Positions 20,970 through 34,321 are shown, numbered from the stretch's first letter. The stretch is DNA of 64,000 bases from Panopea generosa (GCA_029582155.1 CM055897.1:13692482-13756481); one strand, 5' to 3'. Numbers and translations: made by a program. The notes: a model not told the origin generated them from the letters alone.

Positions 20970-23900
20970 CACGGGCTTATTCCATTGTTTGAGATTTGAA
21001 AAACAGACAGGCGCGGGGCGGGGGGTCTCTGTTTTTTTTGTACAAGGATTATTAGATTTACATATTACTTTACTGATCTTAGGAAAACGTTTAAATTCAA
21101 TATGCTGTGATATTTATAAACATTTGATATTGGTTTATCATAACGAACTTGTATTTAGTTAATTACAATATATCAATGCGATGTCTATAAAACAAACATA
21201 ATAATACACAAAATGAAACATGTTTGCAGTTAGAATATCTATTTCGGATTACTAAACTTAATGAAGTAATCTCAGTACCATTATATTTCTTTAAATAATT
21301 AAATAATTTTATTTTCGTTCCGCAAAACACCTGGTCCATTCATTTCATAGTTATTATCTTTATTTTTGTCTAATCGATATACACGTCATATAACAAAACA
21401 GCTATATGAACGTTTAAACTTGTACAAAGCCATTCTTAAAGAATTATAAGATTGATTCATTCATTCATTCTTTATGCATATCAATGTAAAGCACAATTAT
21501 TTTACACGATAAAGTTCTATGTAAAATATTGCTAATCTCTATACTAAAAGCTGCAATCAACCAAGTTTTGAATTAAAAGCTGAAGAAGAAAAGAGCACTA
21601 TTGTGCATTTTTAAAATTATCTTAAGAAGATCATTAAATTGAGTAATTCAAAACAATGATATGCTAATTATGCTGTATTAACATACTTATCAACCAATTA
21701 CATTATCAAATCTCTTTGTTCAATTGATTAATATGCCTTGCGTAAAGTATTGTTGTTATTTAATCACTGGTTTTGATCTTTATTGATTTTTTTTCTATGT
21801 CCACTGAATTATTTATAACAAAGACATTAAAACATATATTTGTGCGAATGAAATACACCATTAAATAAAGTTTTGGTTTACAAAAGAAATGTACTTGAAT
21901 TGGAAGTTTTTTAAGGTTCTTGATTTACAATATGAAATTAAAATAAATCTATTCTTTAGAATATAAGTAAAATACATAAATAAAAACAGCACTTTAAACT
22001 ACACTTAACTAGCAATATCACCATGTGTATATAAACATGTCGGGACTGACCAACATCTGCCGGCTGATAACGACATACATGCTGTATTTAATTGGGTACT
22101 GTAATATGCTGTATTGGGTTCAATAGTACGCTCTATTGAACATACAGAAAATAAATCAGAATTACATTTTGATTCATTTTCAAATCAAAATGGAAGCAAG
22201 ATGCAATTATGATATTTTTTATATCAAAACATCATCGTAAAGAGAATTTTATTTGCAATGAACGTATACGTAGTAATAGGTTGGCAAAAAATCACAACTA
22301 AGGTTTATAAGACATTAAAAGTGGCCGAAAACGGGTTTTGAATATTTTTATATAGAACATATAAGGAGCATATATGCTGTTATAAAATCAAAAAAGGAAG
22401 CAAAAAGACGTAAACTTATTTTAATTTAATTTTATCATAATAAAGGTTATATTTTAACTTAATGGCTAGACGTTGTAATAGGTTGGCAATTTAATAATGA
22501 AAAAGTTATAACGATAAAATTAAATTTCTCCTATATGTTTCTATGTAAACCAAATATGACTGTTTAGCCAGGTAAGTAGTAAAAACTGCCGATATCAAGG
22601 GGGTAACTACTCTCGATAAGCCAGTGGGATGTCTGAAATAGTCCCACATGTGTAACCAGACCAAGTTAAAGAAACATGTTTAGTACTAAATATAATATAT
22701 TTACTTGGTTAAAGTTTACAACAACATGACATCTGTTTCTGCAGTTCATATTATTCAGGACGCAGATTGCTGTACAAAATACTAGTTCTAATGTCGAAAG
22801 CTTTATCAAAAATTGGCTTCACTTATATGATGCATCGTTTTCGGGTTTCCTTGTGTTTTTTAAAAAAAATATATTGATGTCTGCAATAAAACTTCGTCGA
22901 ATGTAGTACGCATTATGATATTTATACGCACTGAAAAACTATAAGCACGGAATACTAGTTTGGTCTGGTAACTGTTTCTAAGGATCCTCCCTTGCATATA
23001 CGCATGATACTATCGCACGCGCTTTTACGTCACAAATCACTTTATCGCAGTCAATTAATGGTGGTTTGTTTAGTACAGTTATTAAAAATGTAATTATGCT
23101 TTTAATTTTATATGAACGATTCGTTGCTTACGTGCAATACATTAGCTCGTGGATTCCAATTCATTAATACATTGAGTGGAATAACGAGGATGTTATTAAA
23201 AACTATCTAACCGCACGCGTTTATTTATTGTTTTAAACGCATCCTCTACAGTTGGCCATACTATGTTTCTCTTTGAAGTGAATTGAGCATATATTACCGA
23301 CAGATGCGTTACCGAACAAGCGTTTTCTGCCAAATTGAAAGATGTTAATCGGGAAAGAGACGAACATTAAATTGTAAACAAAACCCGTTCTTCAGTATGT
23401 ACTAATAATGTGCTTTATATTTATTTTTTCGTTTATAAAGTCTCTTAGCGATCGAATAAATGTATTCTATCATCTGGAAGAGAAAACTGACTTAAATTAA
23501 AAAAATAAACGACCGTTTCGGAAGTTTGATGAGCCTTTAAGAACTATTTATTATATGGCGAAGTGAAAAACTGGTTACTGTTACCGTTTCATATTAATCA
23601 AGTTTATTTATTTTGAATCCATATCAGTTGACCGGGTGCGTTTGATGTCAACCTTCCACGGGTGTATTTACAAATGACCAGTGTCTCGCATGTACACTGA
23701 ATGTTTAACATAAACAAAGCCGGATATATTTCGGATCTATAAGTGGGACGTTTCTAATTTTGCTCAGTATAGGTAAAGTAGGTAAATCATGTCTGGGGAA
23801 CACAGTATTTAACTATATATAAGAAATAAAGCGAAAATAAATGTAAAACCTGCAAACCCCCAAATCAGTAATAAGATACCTATTTATGAAGATCACCTGC

Positions 23901-24180
23901 ATAAACAAAATACGCTGTTTTAAAACTACGTCATTCTATTTTTAGATGGAATCTACCGTATTAGGGATAACAGCACATTTATATATTACATAAAGTATAC
24001 AATACAATACAATAGATTCAATATTAATGTGTTACATGTACTGCACGAAACTAACCATAAATAGAATTACGTAGTTTCAGAATAGCCTACTGGGTTTATA
24101 GATGATTATACATTTAGGTTTGTTTGGTTAACTGTCCAGTATTAGAACAAATATCCTCGTGACTCACGTGTATTCATATT
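20970..24180. other. No gene recognised
   Basis: About 3.2 kb of AT-rich sequence with no coding frame above 60 codons and no exon I can support. The phrase 'actatttcagacat' near 17285 reappears inverted near 22630 ('atgtctgaaatagt'), suggesting a dispersed repeat I cannot delimit. Confidence 0.45.
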
Positions 24181-24186
24181 TGTACA

Positions 24187-24935
24187 TATAATGTTATGTT
24201 TTACTTTCATTTCATTTCATCCAAACATAAAGCATTTATCATCTTGTTTCAAGTTTGGTAATTAAATAACAAATACATTATAGGAGTAGTACCGAGAAAG
24301 CAAAGTTTTATACTATCTAGTTATACGCATTTTTATTCACACATGAACAGAGGTCGAGAAAAAATATATATTGTCATTATAATACAATGGCATTAATGTC
24401 ACTTAACACTTTTATTGAAAAAAGAAGTAAAGATTAGTATATATCTCATGTATCATTGTCCAACACCACTGTTCCAAACACTCTGAATACACTGTTACAC
24501 CGGGTCTTACGTTCCTATGACAACAGAAAATCGTCTTTTCTGTAACAAAACAAAATATGATTCATAACACATACATTTATTACAATTCTCAATTATCAGA
24601 ATGGGTGGATTGGTGGATACTTGTTACAAAGTGATGTGTACTCTGCCTTGTCGAACTGCCGAATGACGCGAGATAGTTTCAAATCAGTTGAAACGTACGA
24701 GATTTTTTCCCGCCTATTTGCTTGACTGAGCATCTTAGTTTAGTCAATAACCGTGACCTCTATATAACAACTTCCAACCCGAAGATAAATATATAAATGT
24801 TTTACTTTCATTTCATTTCGCAAACATAAAGCATTTATCATCTTATTTCAAGTTTGTAAATTAAATAACAAAGACATTATAATAGTAGTACCGACAAGGC
24901 AAAGTTTTATATTATCGACAGAAAAAGAACGGGTT
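24187..24935. repeat. Direct duplication of ~135 bp, copies 600 bp apart
   Basis: The blocks at about 24195-24325 and 24795-24925 share 'gttttactttcatttcattt', 'cataaagcatttatcatctt', 'aattaaataacaaa' and 'gcaaagttttata' in the same order. Between them is unrelated single-copy sequence. Confidence 0.75.
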
Positions 24936-25084
24936 AATTATATAATCAGTAACACTTTTAACTTTTTTTCTCTTCCAAACTTGATTTCATTTACCTTATA
25001 GTGTGTTAATTATTATAATTAACATGGATAGAATTACGTCGTTTACTATGATCTTACACAAGCAAGTTCAACTTGAATAAATAG

Positions 25085-26490
25085 TGCACCTCTGTGCATA
25101 AATATAAACGTATTTAACTGTCCAACCGGGACTAAAGTGCACCAATGTACATCAATATAAAATTATTTGACTGTCCCACTGCGACTGAAGTGGATCAATT
25201 GCTGTGCATGAATATAAACGTATTAAACTGTCCCACTGGGACTAAACTGCGCCACTGTGCATAAATAAATACTGATTTAACTTTCCCACTGGGACTAATC
25301 TGCACTACTGTGAATAACTATAAACTGCACCACTGTGCATAAATATTAACTGATTTAACTGTCCCAATGGGACTAACCTGCACCTCTGTATCAATTTATA
25401 TAGATTAAACTGTCCTACTGGGACTAAACTGCACCACCGTGCATAACTATAAACTGCAAAACTTTGCATAAATATAAACTGTTTAAGCTGTCCTGTCCCA
25501 CTGGAACTAAATTGCACCACTGTGCATCAATGTATATATATCAAGCTGTCCCATTGGGACTAAACTGCACCACTGTGCATAACTATAAACTGCGCCTTAA
25601 ACTGATTTAAATGTCCCACTGGGACTATACTACACCATTGTGCATAACTTTATACATATTAAGCTATCCCTCTGAAACTTAACTACGCCACTGTGCATAA
25701 ATATATACATATTAAGCTGTCCCACTGGGACTAAACTGCACAACTGTGCATAACTATAAACTGCGCCTTAAACTGATTTAACTGTCCCACTGGTACTAAA
25801 CTGCACCACTGTGTATAACTATATACATATTAAGCTGTCCCACTGGGACTAAACTGCACCACTGTGTATAACTATAAACTGTGCCTTAAACTGAGTTAAC
25901 TGTCCCACTGGGACTAAACTGCACCACTGAGAATAACTATATACATATTAAGCTGTTCCACTGGAATAAACTGCACCACTGTGCATAACTGTATGCATAT
26001 TAAGCTGTCCCACTGAAACTTAACTGCACCACTGTGCATAAATATATACATATTAAGCTGTCCCACTGGGACTAAACTGCACCACTGTGCATAACAACAA
26101 ACTGCACATTAAACTGATTTAACTGTCCCGCTGGGACTAAACTGCACCACTGTGCACAACTATATACATATTAAGCTGTCCCACTGAGACTAAACTGTAC
26201 CACTGTGCATAACTATATACATATTAAACTGCCCCACTGAAACTAAACTGCACCACTGAACATAAATATATACTTATTAAGCTGTCCCGCTGGGACTAAA
26301 CTGCACCACTGTGCATAACTATAAATATATAAAGCTGTACCATTGGAACTAAACAGCACCACTGTGCATAAATATATATACATATTAAGCTGTCCCTCTT
26401 GGACTAAACTGCACCACTCTGCATAACTATAAACTGCGCCTTTAACTGATTTTACTATCCTGCTGGGACTTAACTGAAGCACTGTGCATT
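25085..26490. repeat. ~53-bp minisatellite with two dyads per unit
   Basis: About 25 units of the type aagctgtcccactgggacta + aactgcaccactgtgcataa + ctatatacatatt, some lengthened by 'aaactgcgccttaaactgat'. Each unit holds the near-perfect palindrome GTCCCACTGGGAC and the hairpin TGCACCACTGTGCA. ORFs rich in CSLVP and YSYAQW are translations of the array. Confidence 0.93.
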
Positions 26491-26689
26491 AACCAATTGC
26501 TAGAATCTGACTGCAATTACCTTATTGGAAAATCTTCTAGAACTAAAGATGAAAGTACCGGACATTGATTTTTTTAAAAAATGTATTGTCCCTTATTAAA
26601 TTAAAAAATATCACGTACGTAATCCTGTTTTTCAGAACTTGGTATGAATAAAGTTGACCAAAATGAAGAACTGGGCCATTTGGGTAAAA

Positions 26690-28100
26690 TCAGGGTAGCA
26701 TGAGCTTTACATGAAAGAAGATGTTGAACAGTTTATTGACCAAATATATTGGTGGAACGAGCCAATTATTATCATTTTTCCAATTTTGCGTGAAACAGTC
26801 TACAGCTTCCGTTTGAAAATCATAGAAATTTGAATTGTATCTAAAAACCTTGCAAGTTTCTGAACTAGCAAACGTGTCAATTTCATAAGGTTCCCACAGT
26901 GAATTGATAAAATTGAAGGAATCTGTGGTTACCTCCCATTCATCAGTATCATGAATTCTGCTTACATTATCTGCTATCTGATTTTCATTTCTCGGTACCC
27001 ATTGCATTTCTGGATCGATAATGATGATACAGACACAATTATGTACACGTATGTAGGTCAGGTTTTGTACTGCCAACTTCTATAATGTGTATACAGTTTT
27101 GAGAATCAGAAAACCATTTCACTGATCTATTACTTAGAATTCCCCATATGCTCCAAAAGCTAAATGTACAGCTCTATTTTTTCTGAAAGTAGAACTTTTC
27201 AATATATCTTTTGCGGGCAATGAATTTATGAAAACGTTAATACTTGGATTTTCTATATAAGCTGAACAAGCAACACTGCTAGCATCAATATAGACAATAG
27301 TTTGAGTAAGTGTATATTTTTTGAGAAGCCTACAATTTATGCTTTCAATATTTTCTTGCCAGAATTGCAACTCAGATTTACACAAATGATCAGCCGAAAG
27401 CTTATATCTGAATTACCAAGAAAAGCGTCTTTCGATTTTCATATACAGAAACCTTTCTTATAAACGTGCCAAGTTCCTAATAACTGGCATCATGGACACA
27501 ATTTTACCTGTGCACACAGCCAATTACCTAGCTGACACGAAAGGAAGACTATCAAATACATTGTATATTAACTGTTTCAGACTGTCTACCCTTCTCTAAA
27601 TAATAGAGATACAAAAACTCTCAGAATTCCAAATAATTAAGCATCTAAAATCGTACTTTCATAATTTGAATTTGTACCCCATCCGTCATCTAGAAACATA
27701 CCAATTTTTATGTCGTTAAAACGCCAGTACTTAACCATCTCTTTCAACACTTTGGTAAAAATAAAAGGGGTAGAACTCAAACCAAAAGGGACTGCAGTAA
27801 AACAGAAGTATTTCCCCTTTAAGGAGAACCCCAGGAATGTTTGATGCGGTGGGAAATGTCTAAATGGTATTATCCTTTAGATAGGTTAAACTTGAAACAA
27901 TAAGAATTTTCTTCAAAATAGTCGAGTTCTGCGTTTCAGTCCTCAAATGTATTTTTTTTTCTTTCCGAATATGTTTATTCACAATGCGTGAATCAAAAAT
28001 AAGCATTTTCTCTCCCTTTTTATTAACTGACACACTCAGAGGACTTACAATATCTGGTTTGAAGGGCGTTTCAATAATATACTGACACTGTAACATTACG
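26690..28100 (-). pseudogene. Degraded tyrosine-recombinase (DIRS/Ngaro-like) retrotransposon: RT and RNase H remnant
   Basis: Minus-strand fragments are in the right order but different frames. They are an RT palm start (SPLSVSVNKKGEKMLIFDSR, about 28045-27985), then FCFTAVPFGLSSTPFIFTKV and the catalytic FLDDG (27696-27685), and RNase H (ELQFWQENIESIN ... IVYIDASSVACSAYI, 27385-27134). The DIRS-type RNase H tail follows (WVPRNENQIADNVSRI ... IDTFASS ... EAVDCFTQNW, 27010-26760). A recombinase should come next, but the ~53-bp minisatellite begins there, so that part is lost. No terminal repeats were found. It is distinct from the element at 33835-42599, which lies on the other strand. Confidence 0.8.
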
Positions 28101-28104
28101 AAAT

Positions 28105-29195
28105 CTATATTTTCTTCTGCAGATTGGTTTTAGTTTAGAAAAAGAGCTTTCAGGAGCAGAAAAAAAGGAATTTTATACCTGAATCGTATAGCATCTAAAA
28201 TATCAGAATTTGCTCCGATTTGTTCCCAGAAACTAATTTTGCTTTTCAGTTTTCTTTTAACATTTGACTGTCCTGAATCTGAAGACATAGAATATTTCTT
28301 TTCTTGTTATTCAAAGAACTGATCATGTTCAAACAAATTATACTAATCATTTATTGGCACTCGAGGGAATTGAAGTTTTTCTGCTTTCTGATGATGGCAT
28401 AGTGAATCTTGTCGTGCTGGTTGAAAACGTACAGTCTGTTCTGAAATTCCCCGTCCTTCTTCAACTGAAGCAGACGTGTCTTGGATTTGCTGTACGTTTC
28501 GGACTAAAGGAATACTATCTTGAATTTCCAGGATTGGCGGGAACTGATTGACCACGTGACGAGAATGAAGAGTTGTTTCCAGCAGATGCCGTCTTGCCGC
28601 CATACAGAGAAGCCCGCATGAAATCAGAAAAACAGTGTGAAGAAGTATACTGTTAAGTGTGAAGTTTTTTGACGGCTCTGGATTCTGAGCTTTTCAACTT
28701 TTTATATTGACAGTCCAATCATGTCAATTGCATACTGTCGGGAAAAAGAAAACAAATATCAAAATAGTTAAAGTCTCTCACTGACGTGTGCTTCTTTAAG
28801 GTGAGACACGTTGAGCAAAATCCACTCCGTTTATAATCTGAATATGACTATTTTCCTTTCACATGAATCCTTTCTCCTGTTGTGACTTTCAGACGCGTGA
28901 CTTTTGATAAGTGTTTTAAGGTCAGCAGCACTTCTGATTTTATTATAAGACATAACAATTAGATTTTACTAACATGCACACATATTGAGGTTAAAAGTAA
29001 CTTTATTCGGAATTATTTGTTATGTCTATTTGATATGTGTTTATGTTTTGATCGTTGTTTTATACATATGAATAAAGTTATCGATAAACAACACATTTTA
29101 ATTATGTATTCATCATTTCTTTCTTCTATCTTCTTGCTGTTAGACGAATGTTATATGCGAATGTTATATACCAGAAAAGGCATGTCCTCTTAGCA
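28105..29195. other. Uncertain; possible further retroelement sequence
   Basis: The minus-strand frame at 28603-28343 (86 codons) lies where the first ORF of the neighbouring retroelement would be, but it has no motif I recognise. The rest is non-coding. Confidence 0.3.
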
Positions 29196-29199
29196 ATGC

Positions 29200-29510
29200 A
29201 TAAACCACTGCCGAATCAGTACTCTATCTGACGCAGCAATGGAATAAAGTGCCTCCAATCTCACCCTGGCAGCATGCTATCCGTAATAGGATATATAATA
29301 AATCATGGCTATCGAAGCTTGGCATTTATTATTTAAATGATAGTTCTAAGACAGGTCAGCCCGATGCCAGCATGATGTGACTAGCTGAGATATCATATAG
29401 TGTGTTTGCGGCATGATACTTCAATGTGACAGCTCTAAGAATTCTGACTCGAACAGGTACCACTTTGATAAGTCTAGAGTTTTGTTGAAAGCGACGCTTG
29501 ATACAATACA
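29200..29510 (+). mobile_element. SINE, family B (diverged)
   Basis: The 3' half shares 'tgcggcatgatactt', 'cagc..taagaat' and 'ttgttgaaagcgacg' with the copies at 55195-55480 and 62810-63065. The tRNA-like head is too degraded to recognise confidently. Confidence 0.6.
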
Positions 29511-30135
29511 TTGCAATGTAGTACACTATATCAATATGCTGTATGTAATCAACATGTAAGGGTCACCATTTGTTTTCATATCTGCTATTAGTATTCAGGT
29601 TGTTGTTTGGGGATGTTTTAGCTAAGAGTTTTTTGAAGCTCTATACACAAATTATTGAGAACACGCATTAAGAATTATTGTTCCAATTAAACATTTTAGT
29701 GGTAGATGTAAAACTGTCGAAAACACATTATTTTGGTTAACTCGTTTCAATGCAAACCTTTGATGGGTGAGAATTTATATTAGTTGACGAGAAATTTATG
29801 TTAACATTCGATTAACTGTTAACTGTTTTATCACAATAGTTGAGTCAAAAATTATTGCAAATTATCTTATTGTTCGCTATTTTGCAACATTTATTTGCAG
29901 TGACCTTTCCCAATCAAAAATCATATCATTGCTGTAAACAAAAAATTGACTCGACATTGTATTCATGAAAGCCAAAAAAGCATTTTGCTGATGAATGGGC
30001 CTTAGCAATACACGAAGCGAAGTTAAAGAGGAATTTTAAAAGTTTTAGAGTAAATTCGAGATAATAATGGCATAAGCGTTTTATGAACGAACCATGTGCT
30101 ATCTACAATATGCATATTTGATTTAATGTAACAGT

Positions 30136-31220
30136 TTAAACATTGATTGTTGAAGGCGGTTGATTGGTATATCCAAATAGTTCGAAATCAGCTTTGTACT
30201 CTCTTTGAATATCTTTGATCGTTTCCTCTGATATTCCTTTGTATGCATCAACAAGAGCTTTACATCTTTGCAATTTACTTTGTGTTGATGACAAAGGATG
30301 TAATGTTATAGTGTGTAGAATAAGTTCACTAAACACAGTTATATTTTTGGTTTTCGCAATCGAATTAATTTTGTCTGTTGGAAAATGGGCTTCTTCATTT
30401 AACAAACCTTGAATCTGAAAGGACTTCCAAATTCTTCTCGCTATTTCATACCATGATATACATTGATATTTCTGAATTCTAAGCTTGTAAACTGTTTTTA
30501 CCATTCCTTGAATTTCATTTTCAATTCTCTGTCCATACAGCGCTTCGTTTATAATCTCCAGCTTTTTTGTTTCGACATGCATCTCATGAAGTACATACTT
30601 TATGTCGTCGGAAAAACTTTCTTGCTTTACTATAAGAGTAGTATCAACTTTACATGGTTGGCAATACTCATTTATTGGTATCCAGTGCGTGTCTTTTTTG
30701 TCACCTGACTTTGACTTCTCTATGACACAGTCTACAAATTCCTGGAAAGTAATATCATTTTTACAACCAGGTTTCGATTCCTTTAAAAATAAACATTTCC
30801 TTTTACTATTTGTTATGGGCCCGTATGACAATAGATACGCTTTATCAATGTATGCTGAGAAAAGACGAGAGAAGGGGTCCCGAGTTGAAATTACCACATT
30901 TGATATGTTCATTTCATTCCTATGGTCGCCGATTTTATATTTGTATCCTTTACGTGACATAGTCAATCGTGGTTCATCAAATATAGTTTTGTCTATGCTG
31001 TCATCGTTGTTCTCTAGAACGTTTATAATGCGAGTCCAAAACGTGCTCCCTGCTTTAGATACTTTACATACAAGGGCATTATATTTGGTAGATTTGAACA
31101 AATTAGGACTGGTGTTATTCCTGTTAATGGTCTCCAGTAGCATTTTATGTTCACACTGTGTATGCAGATGCTTGACTCTGTCATGGTTGACTTTGTGGTA
31201 CTCTTCATATGGAAACATAT
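30136..31220 (-). CDS. Carbohydrate sulfotransferase copy 2, exon 2 (catalytic), intact
   Basis: Exon of 1085 nt: the acceptor ttttacag (AG = 31222-31221) is followed by AT completing an Asp codon split with exon 1, then 360 codons to TAA at 30138-30136. The whole protein is about 408 residues, normal for CHST8-14/HNK-1ST (Sulfotransfer_2). Visible motifs in full-length numbering are the 5'-phosphosulfate loop KVSKAGST (100-107), the 3'-phosphate motif STRDPFSRLFSAYIDK (from 159), and HWIPINEYCQPC (226-237), typical of the family. The enzyme should act in the Golgi, moving sulfate from PAPS to a glycan; the acceptor sugar cannot be told. No frame damage is seen. The gene belongs to a minus-strand cluster with two dead copies. 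A 278-codon antisense ORF over this exon is a shadow. Confidence 0.93.
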
Positions 31221-31222
31221 CT

Positions 31223-32219
31223 GTAAAAGAAAATAATCGTTATTTTTGTATGATTATCTTTTCTGTCATTAATACTCAATCCAATCTAAAATGCCAAACA
31301 AATGCCAGTGCAAGTGTTCTTAGACTTATAAGACGGCTTTCTGTTTCATGTCTAAGAGTCGTACACGTTATGTATTTCAGTTTAAGGGTGAGCTATTTAA
31401 TGAGTGTAGATATTTGTATATTCGGTTTCCTAATCTAGTCTCAATTTTGCAGCGCGTAAAAATCTGAAAAAAAATGTTTAAATATTGTAATTAAATCAAT
31501 TTGTATTTGTCGGGATGTTGGCGTTCTTTTTTCAGTCTGTCTCACATGGAACACAATATCTAGAATAGATGGAGAGCATGTACAGGAGAAAACGGAGAAA
31601 AAAAGTAGGACGTTACACAAACACTTCAACAATGACACTTCGGTGAGTGATCCAGTAAGGACATACACACTTGTGTTATTTGTATGCTAGTACATGCTTA
31701 CATACATTTTCAGAAAATGCGCATCCATTTTATATCGCGTTACTCCAATCCCATCTCCATCTAGTCTATTTCAGAACCAGATATTTTCCGAATCAGGTCT
31801 ATTAATGAAAAAGCAGGAAATTCTATGTCTGCCCCATAATTCATAGCAATTGAACGCTTATTAAATTGTGACGTCATTTAAACTTTCAGTAACGGGTGAA
31901 GCAACTGATCAATCAACGTGCTAAAATGTGGTTTTCCTAACAATGCTCTTTAACTGATCCAATCAGGAGAGCTGGGTCCATTCTAGAGATTACCTCTCCC
32001 TCTGATCAATGGTTCGCGAGAACTCACTGCAACATACCACAAACCAAGCTTGTGTCAGCTATTATAACGTGTCCTGATGTTCAAAATACAACGATCCAAT
32101 TTCCTTCAAGTTAAAAAAAACAACAACAGGAAATTCATTATAGGCATCAATCTAAATGTTGCTATATATTACACGCTTGTTTAAAATGTGACCATACAAA
32201 TAAATGAACATTTTCACAA
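31223..32219 (-). other. Intron of sulfotransferase copy 2, homologous to copy 3 intron
   Basis: GT-AG intron of about 1 kb. Plus-strand stretches such as 'aactttcagt..tgaagcaa', 'tccctctgatc' and 'cactgcaacatacc' (about 31800-32120) recur in order in the copy 3 intron (about 52495-52930). The copy 3 intron has about 130 bp extra near 52706-52838. Confidence 0.7.
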
Positions 32220-32221
32220 AC

Positions 32222-32363
32222 CTGTATCTTGCTTAAAGTCCCTTTCATGATAAACATCAAACCATATCTTTATTGTTACAATAATTGCAGCTGCTGCCAA
32301 ACACAGACATCCTACATATGCATTCCTCCGCAATCTTCCCGAACGTCCAAGTCTTTTAAACAT
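32222..32363 (-). CDS. Carbohydrate sulfotransferase copy 2, exon 1 (cytoplasmic tail and membrane anchor)
   Basis: Starts at the ATG at 32363-32361 and codes MFKRLGRSGRLRRNAYV, then a hydrophobic span (GCLCLAAAAIIVTI, residues 18-31). This gives the short basic tail plus signal anchor of a type II Golgi enzyme. It ends at 32222 in ACA G, followed by donor GT (32221-32220, cag|gtttgtg). The length is 142 nt, identical to exon 1 of copy 3, and the phase fits the catalytic exon. A possible acceptor (ttttcag) just upstream of the ATG suggests a further 5' non-coding exon. Confidence 0.88.
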
Positions 32364-32455
32364 AGTATATAACTGTTCCTGAAAATATTTTATGCTGAGA
32401 TAAAAACATTTTTTTTTATTTCTCTATTGAAAATATTATATTAAGTTTTTCATTT

Positions 32456-33527
32456 TAGCTCACCTGAGCAAAACTCTTGTTGAACTATTTTGATCGTCTT
32501 GAGTTTTATGCTCTTGACTATTAAGTTTCATTGTATTTTCACCATATCTACATTGTAGGTATAAACCCATAATATTTTAGCAATTTCTTGAACTAGCCCA
32601 AATATATTAATCATTGTCAGAGTTGTGGCGTTTGAAATATCAAACATTGCACTATTTGACTTTCGTGTACTCTAAAATAGGTAATTTTCATATGATCTTT
32701 GTCAATTATGCACAGTAACCAGTGTCTCTGTCAAGTCTTAGAACTGGCCAAATCAGAGAAAAATGTAAGGATAACGGCCATTGAATAGTGAAAAAAAATA
32801 CGATTGTGTGCATCCGCATTTTTCATATTGTCTTTCCAAAATTTAAAGAGAAGTAATAGAAACATAATATCAAGCCCACGTTCTTCAAATGGTCGGATTT
32901 AACACTAAATATTATATTTATTGCCAGAAATGTGTACTATCTAGCTCTCCCATTCTTAATGGGATCTTCATCAAACTAACACAAATTGTTATTTAGCAAT
33001 AATAACTCGTAAAAGATATACATAATTAATATATCGTATAAATTCTTATACAGATTAAACCAGATAATTAATGTTGGAGTTACGGCTCAGCACGTTTATA
33101 ATTTGAAATTGTGTGCTCTCTAGAACCTGACATTTCACCTTCTCTCCCACCCGTTAAACAACCTGAAGGTTATATAACTATACTAACTGGGCTAAATTCG
33201 AGAGATGATGTCAGAGTTATGGTCCTTGAATTATAAAAACATTATAATATGGTTTGATCTTGTTAATCCTCTATCACCAGTGATTCTTATTTGGTTTTTA
33301 CGAAACTTACACATTAATTACATATCTCTAAGAGGTTTTTAAACCGGCCGAATCGTAAATTAATGTTGAAGTTTTGGCCGCCGAATCATTTAAAATGTAC
33401 GTTATTTAGCAGTGTGTGTGCACTCGATAACCGCATTTTTCATTTTATCTTTACCAGTTTTCATTCAATCAGAACCAAGCTCACATAAAAGTTATATAAC
33501 TATAATAACTCGAACACGGTCTCGCAC
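32456..33527. repeat. Degenerate ~150-bp tandem repeat starting with a TTTTAGCTCACCTGAGC motif
   Basis: Loosely similar modules recur: a 'gtgtgctctctagaa'- or 'gtgcactcgataac'-like phrase, then 'catttttcat..t.tctttacc', 'acttacaca..aagttatataact' and 'ataataactcg'. They occur roughly every 130-170 bp. Similar modules are found at 43216-43640 and 45090-45320. Divergence prevents exact unit boundaries. Confidence 0.5.
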
Positions 33528-33834
33528 TGACATATTCAGATATATGATTGCGTAGTTATGGCATATATATGATTGCAGAGTTAAGACATATATATGATTG
33601 CGGAGTTAAGACATATATATGATTGCAAGTTATGACATATATATGATTAAAGATTATGATATATATATGATTGCAGAGTTATGTCATATATCTGATTGCA
33701 GTATTATGCCATATATATATGATTGCGGAGTAATGTCATATATACGATTACATAGTCATGACATATATACGATTTCATAGTCATGACATATATACGATTG
33801 CGGAGTTATGACATATATATGATTGCAGCGTTAT
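33528..33834. repeat. 25-bp minisatellite, left part
   Basis: About 12 units of the type catatatatgattgcggag + ttaag/ttatga. The same unit fills 42600-43215, so the array was split by the Ngaro/PAT-like element between them. Confidence 0.9.
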
Positions 33835-33864
33835 GACTCTTTGTGCTCCGTGTTACATCGTATA

Positions 33865-34319
33865 GGTCTCACTGAACAATTACCTCCCTTGCATGACGGT
33901 AGCAAGATTATTACGCCCAAGAAATTAGAGCTGTGTAAAGCGGTTGGGTAAATTTTTTTTTAAAAATGCATAAAATGTCATATTTCTTTATGCATATGGG
34001 AACATTGGAACATTTTCATGATTTCTGCAAAGTTTGGGTGACCCTGGGAACTGTTTGATGATGCTATAACAGTTTAAAGATGCGTAGTGATACACTGCAA
34101 CAAATGGGCAGAATTGTCAAAAATGAAGGGGTGCCATCAAACCATCGAAATTGTGAAAAAGCAACCTGGTCAACCCCATGTTTTTTTCTGCATATTTGGA
34201 CCAACAGAGGACTATCTATGGGAATAAGGCACTTTTAGAACCATTGGTAATGTATCCAGTGTTCCAGAAGTGCATGTCTCTATATGTAGAACAGTACAAA
34301 ATTAATTGGTGTGTGAGAC
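33865..34319. repeat. Left terminal direct repeat of the nested element
   Basis: Opens GGTCTCACTGAACAATTACC and closes GTGTGAGAC. It differs from the right copy (36494-36948) at only about five positions, for example in the T run near 33953 and near 34163-34176. Confidence 0.88.
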
Positions 34320-34321
34320 GT

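Noticed and set aside
30602-31438. 278-codon plus-strand ORF
   Set aside because: Antisense to the intact sulfotransferase exon; the minus frame carries the family motifs and splice signals, the plus frame none.
33528-33834. CRISPR-like regularly spaced array
   Set aside because: Units are contiguous 25-bp tandem copies without unique spacers, in eukaryotic DNA.
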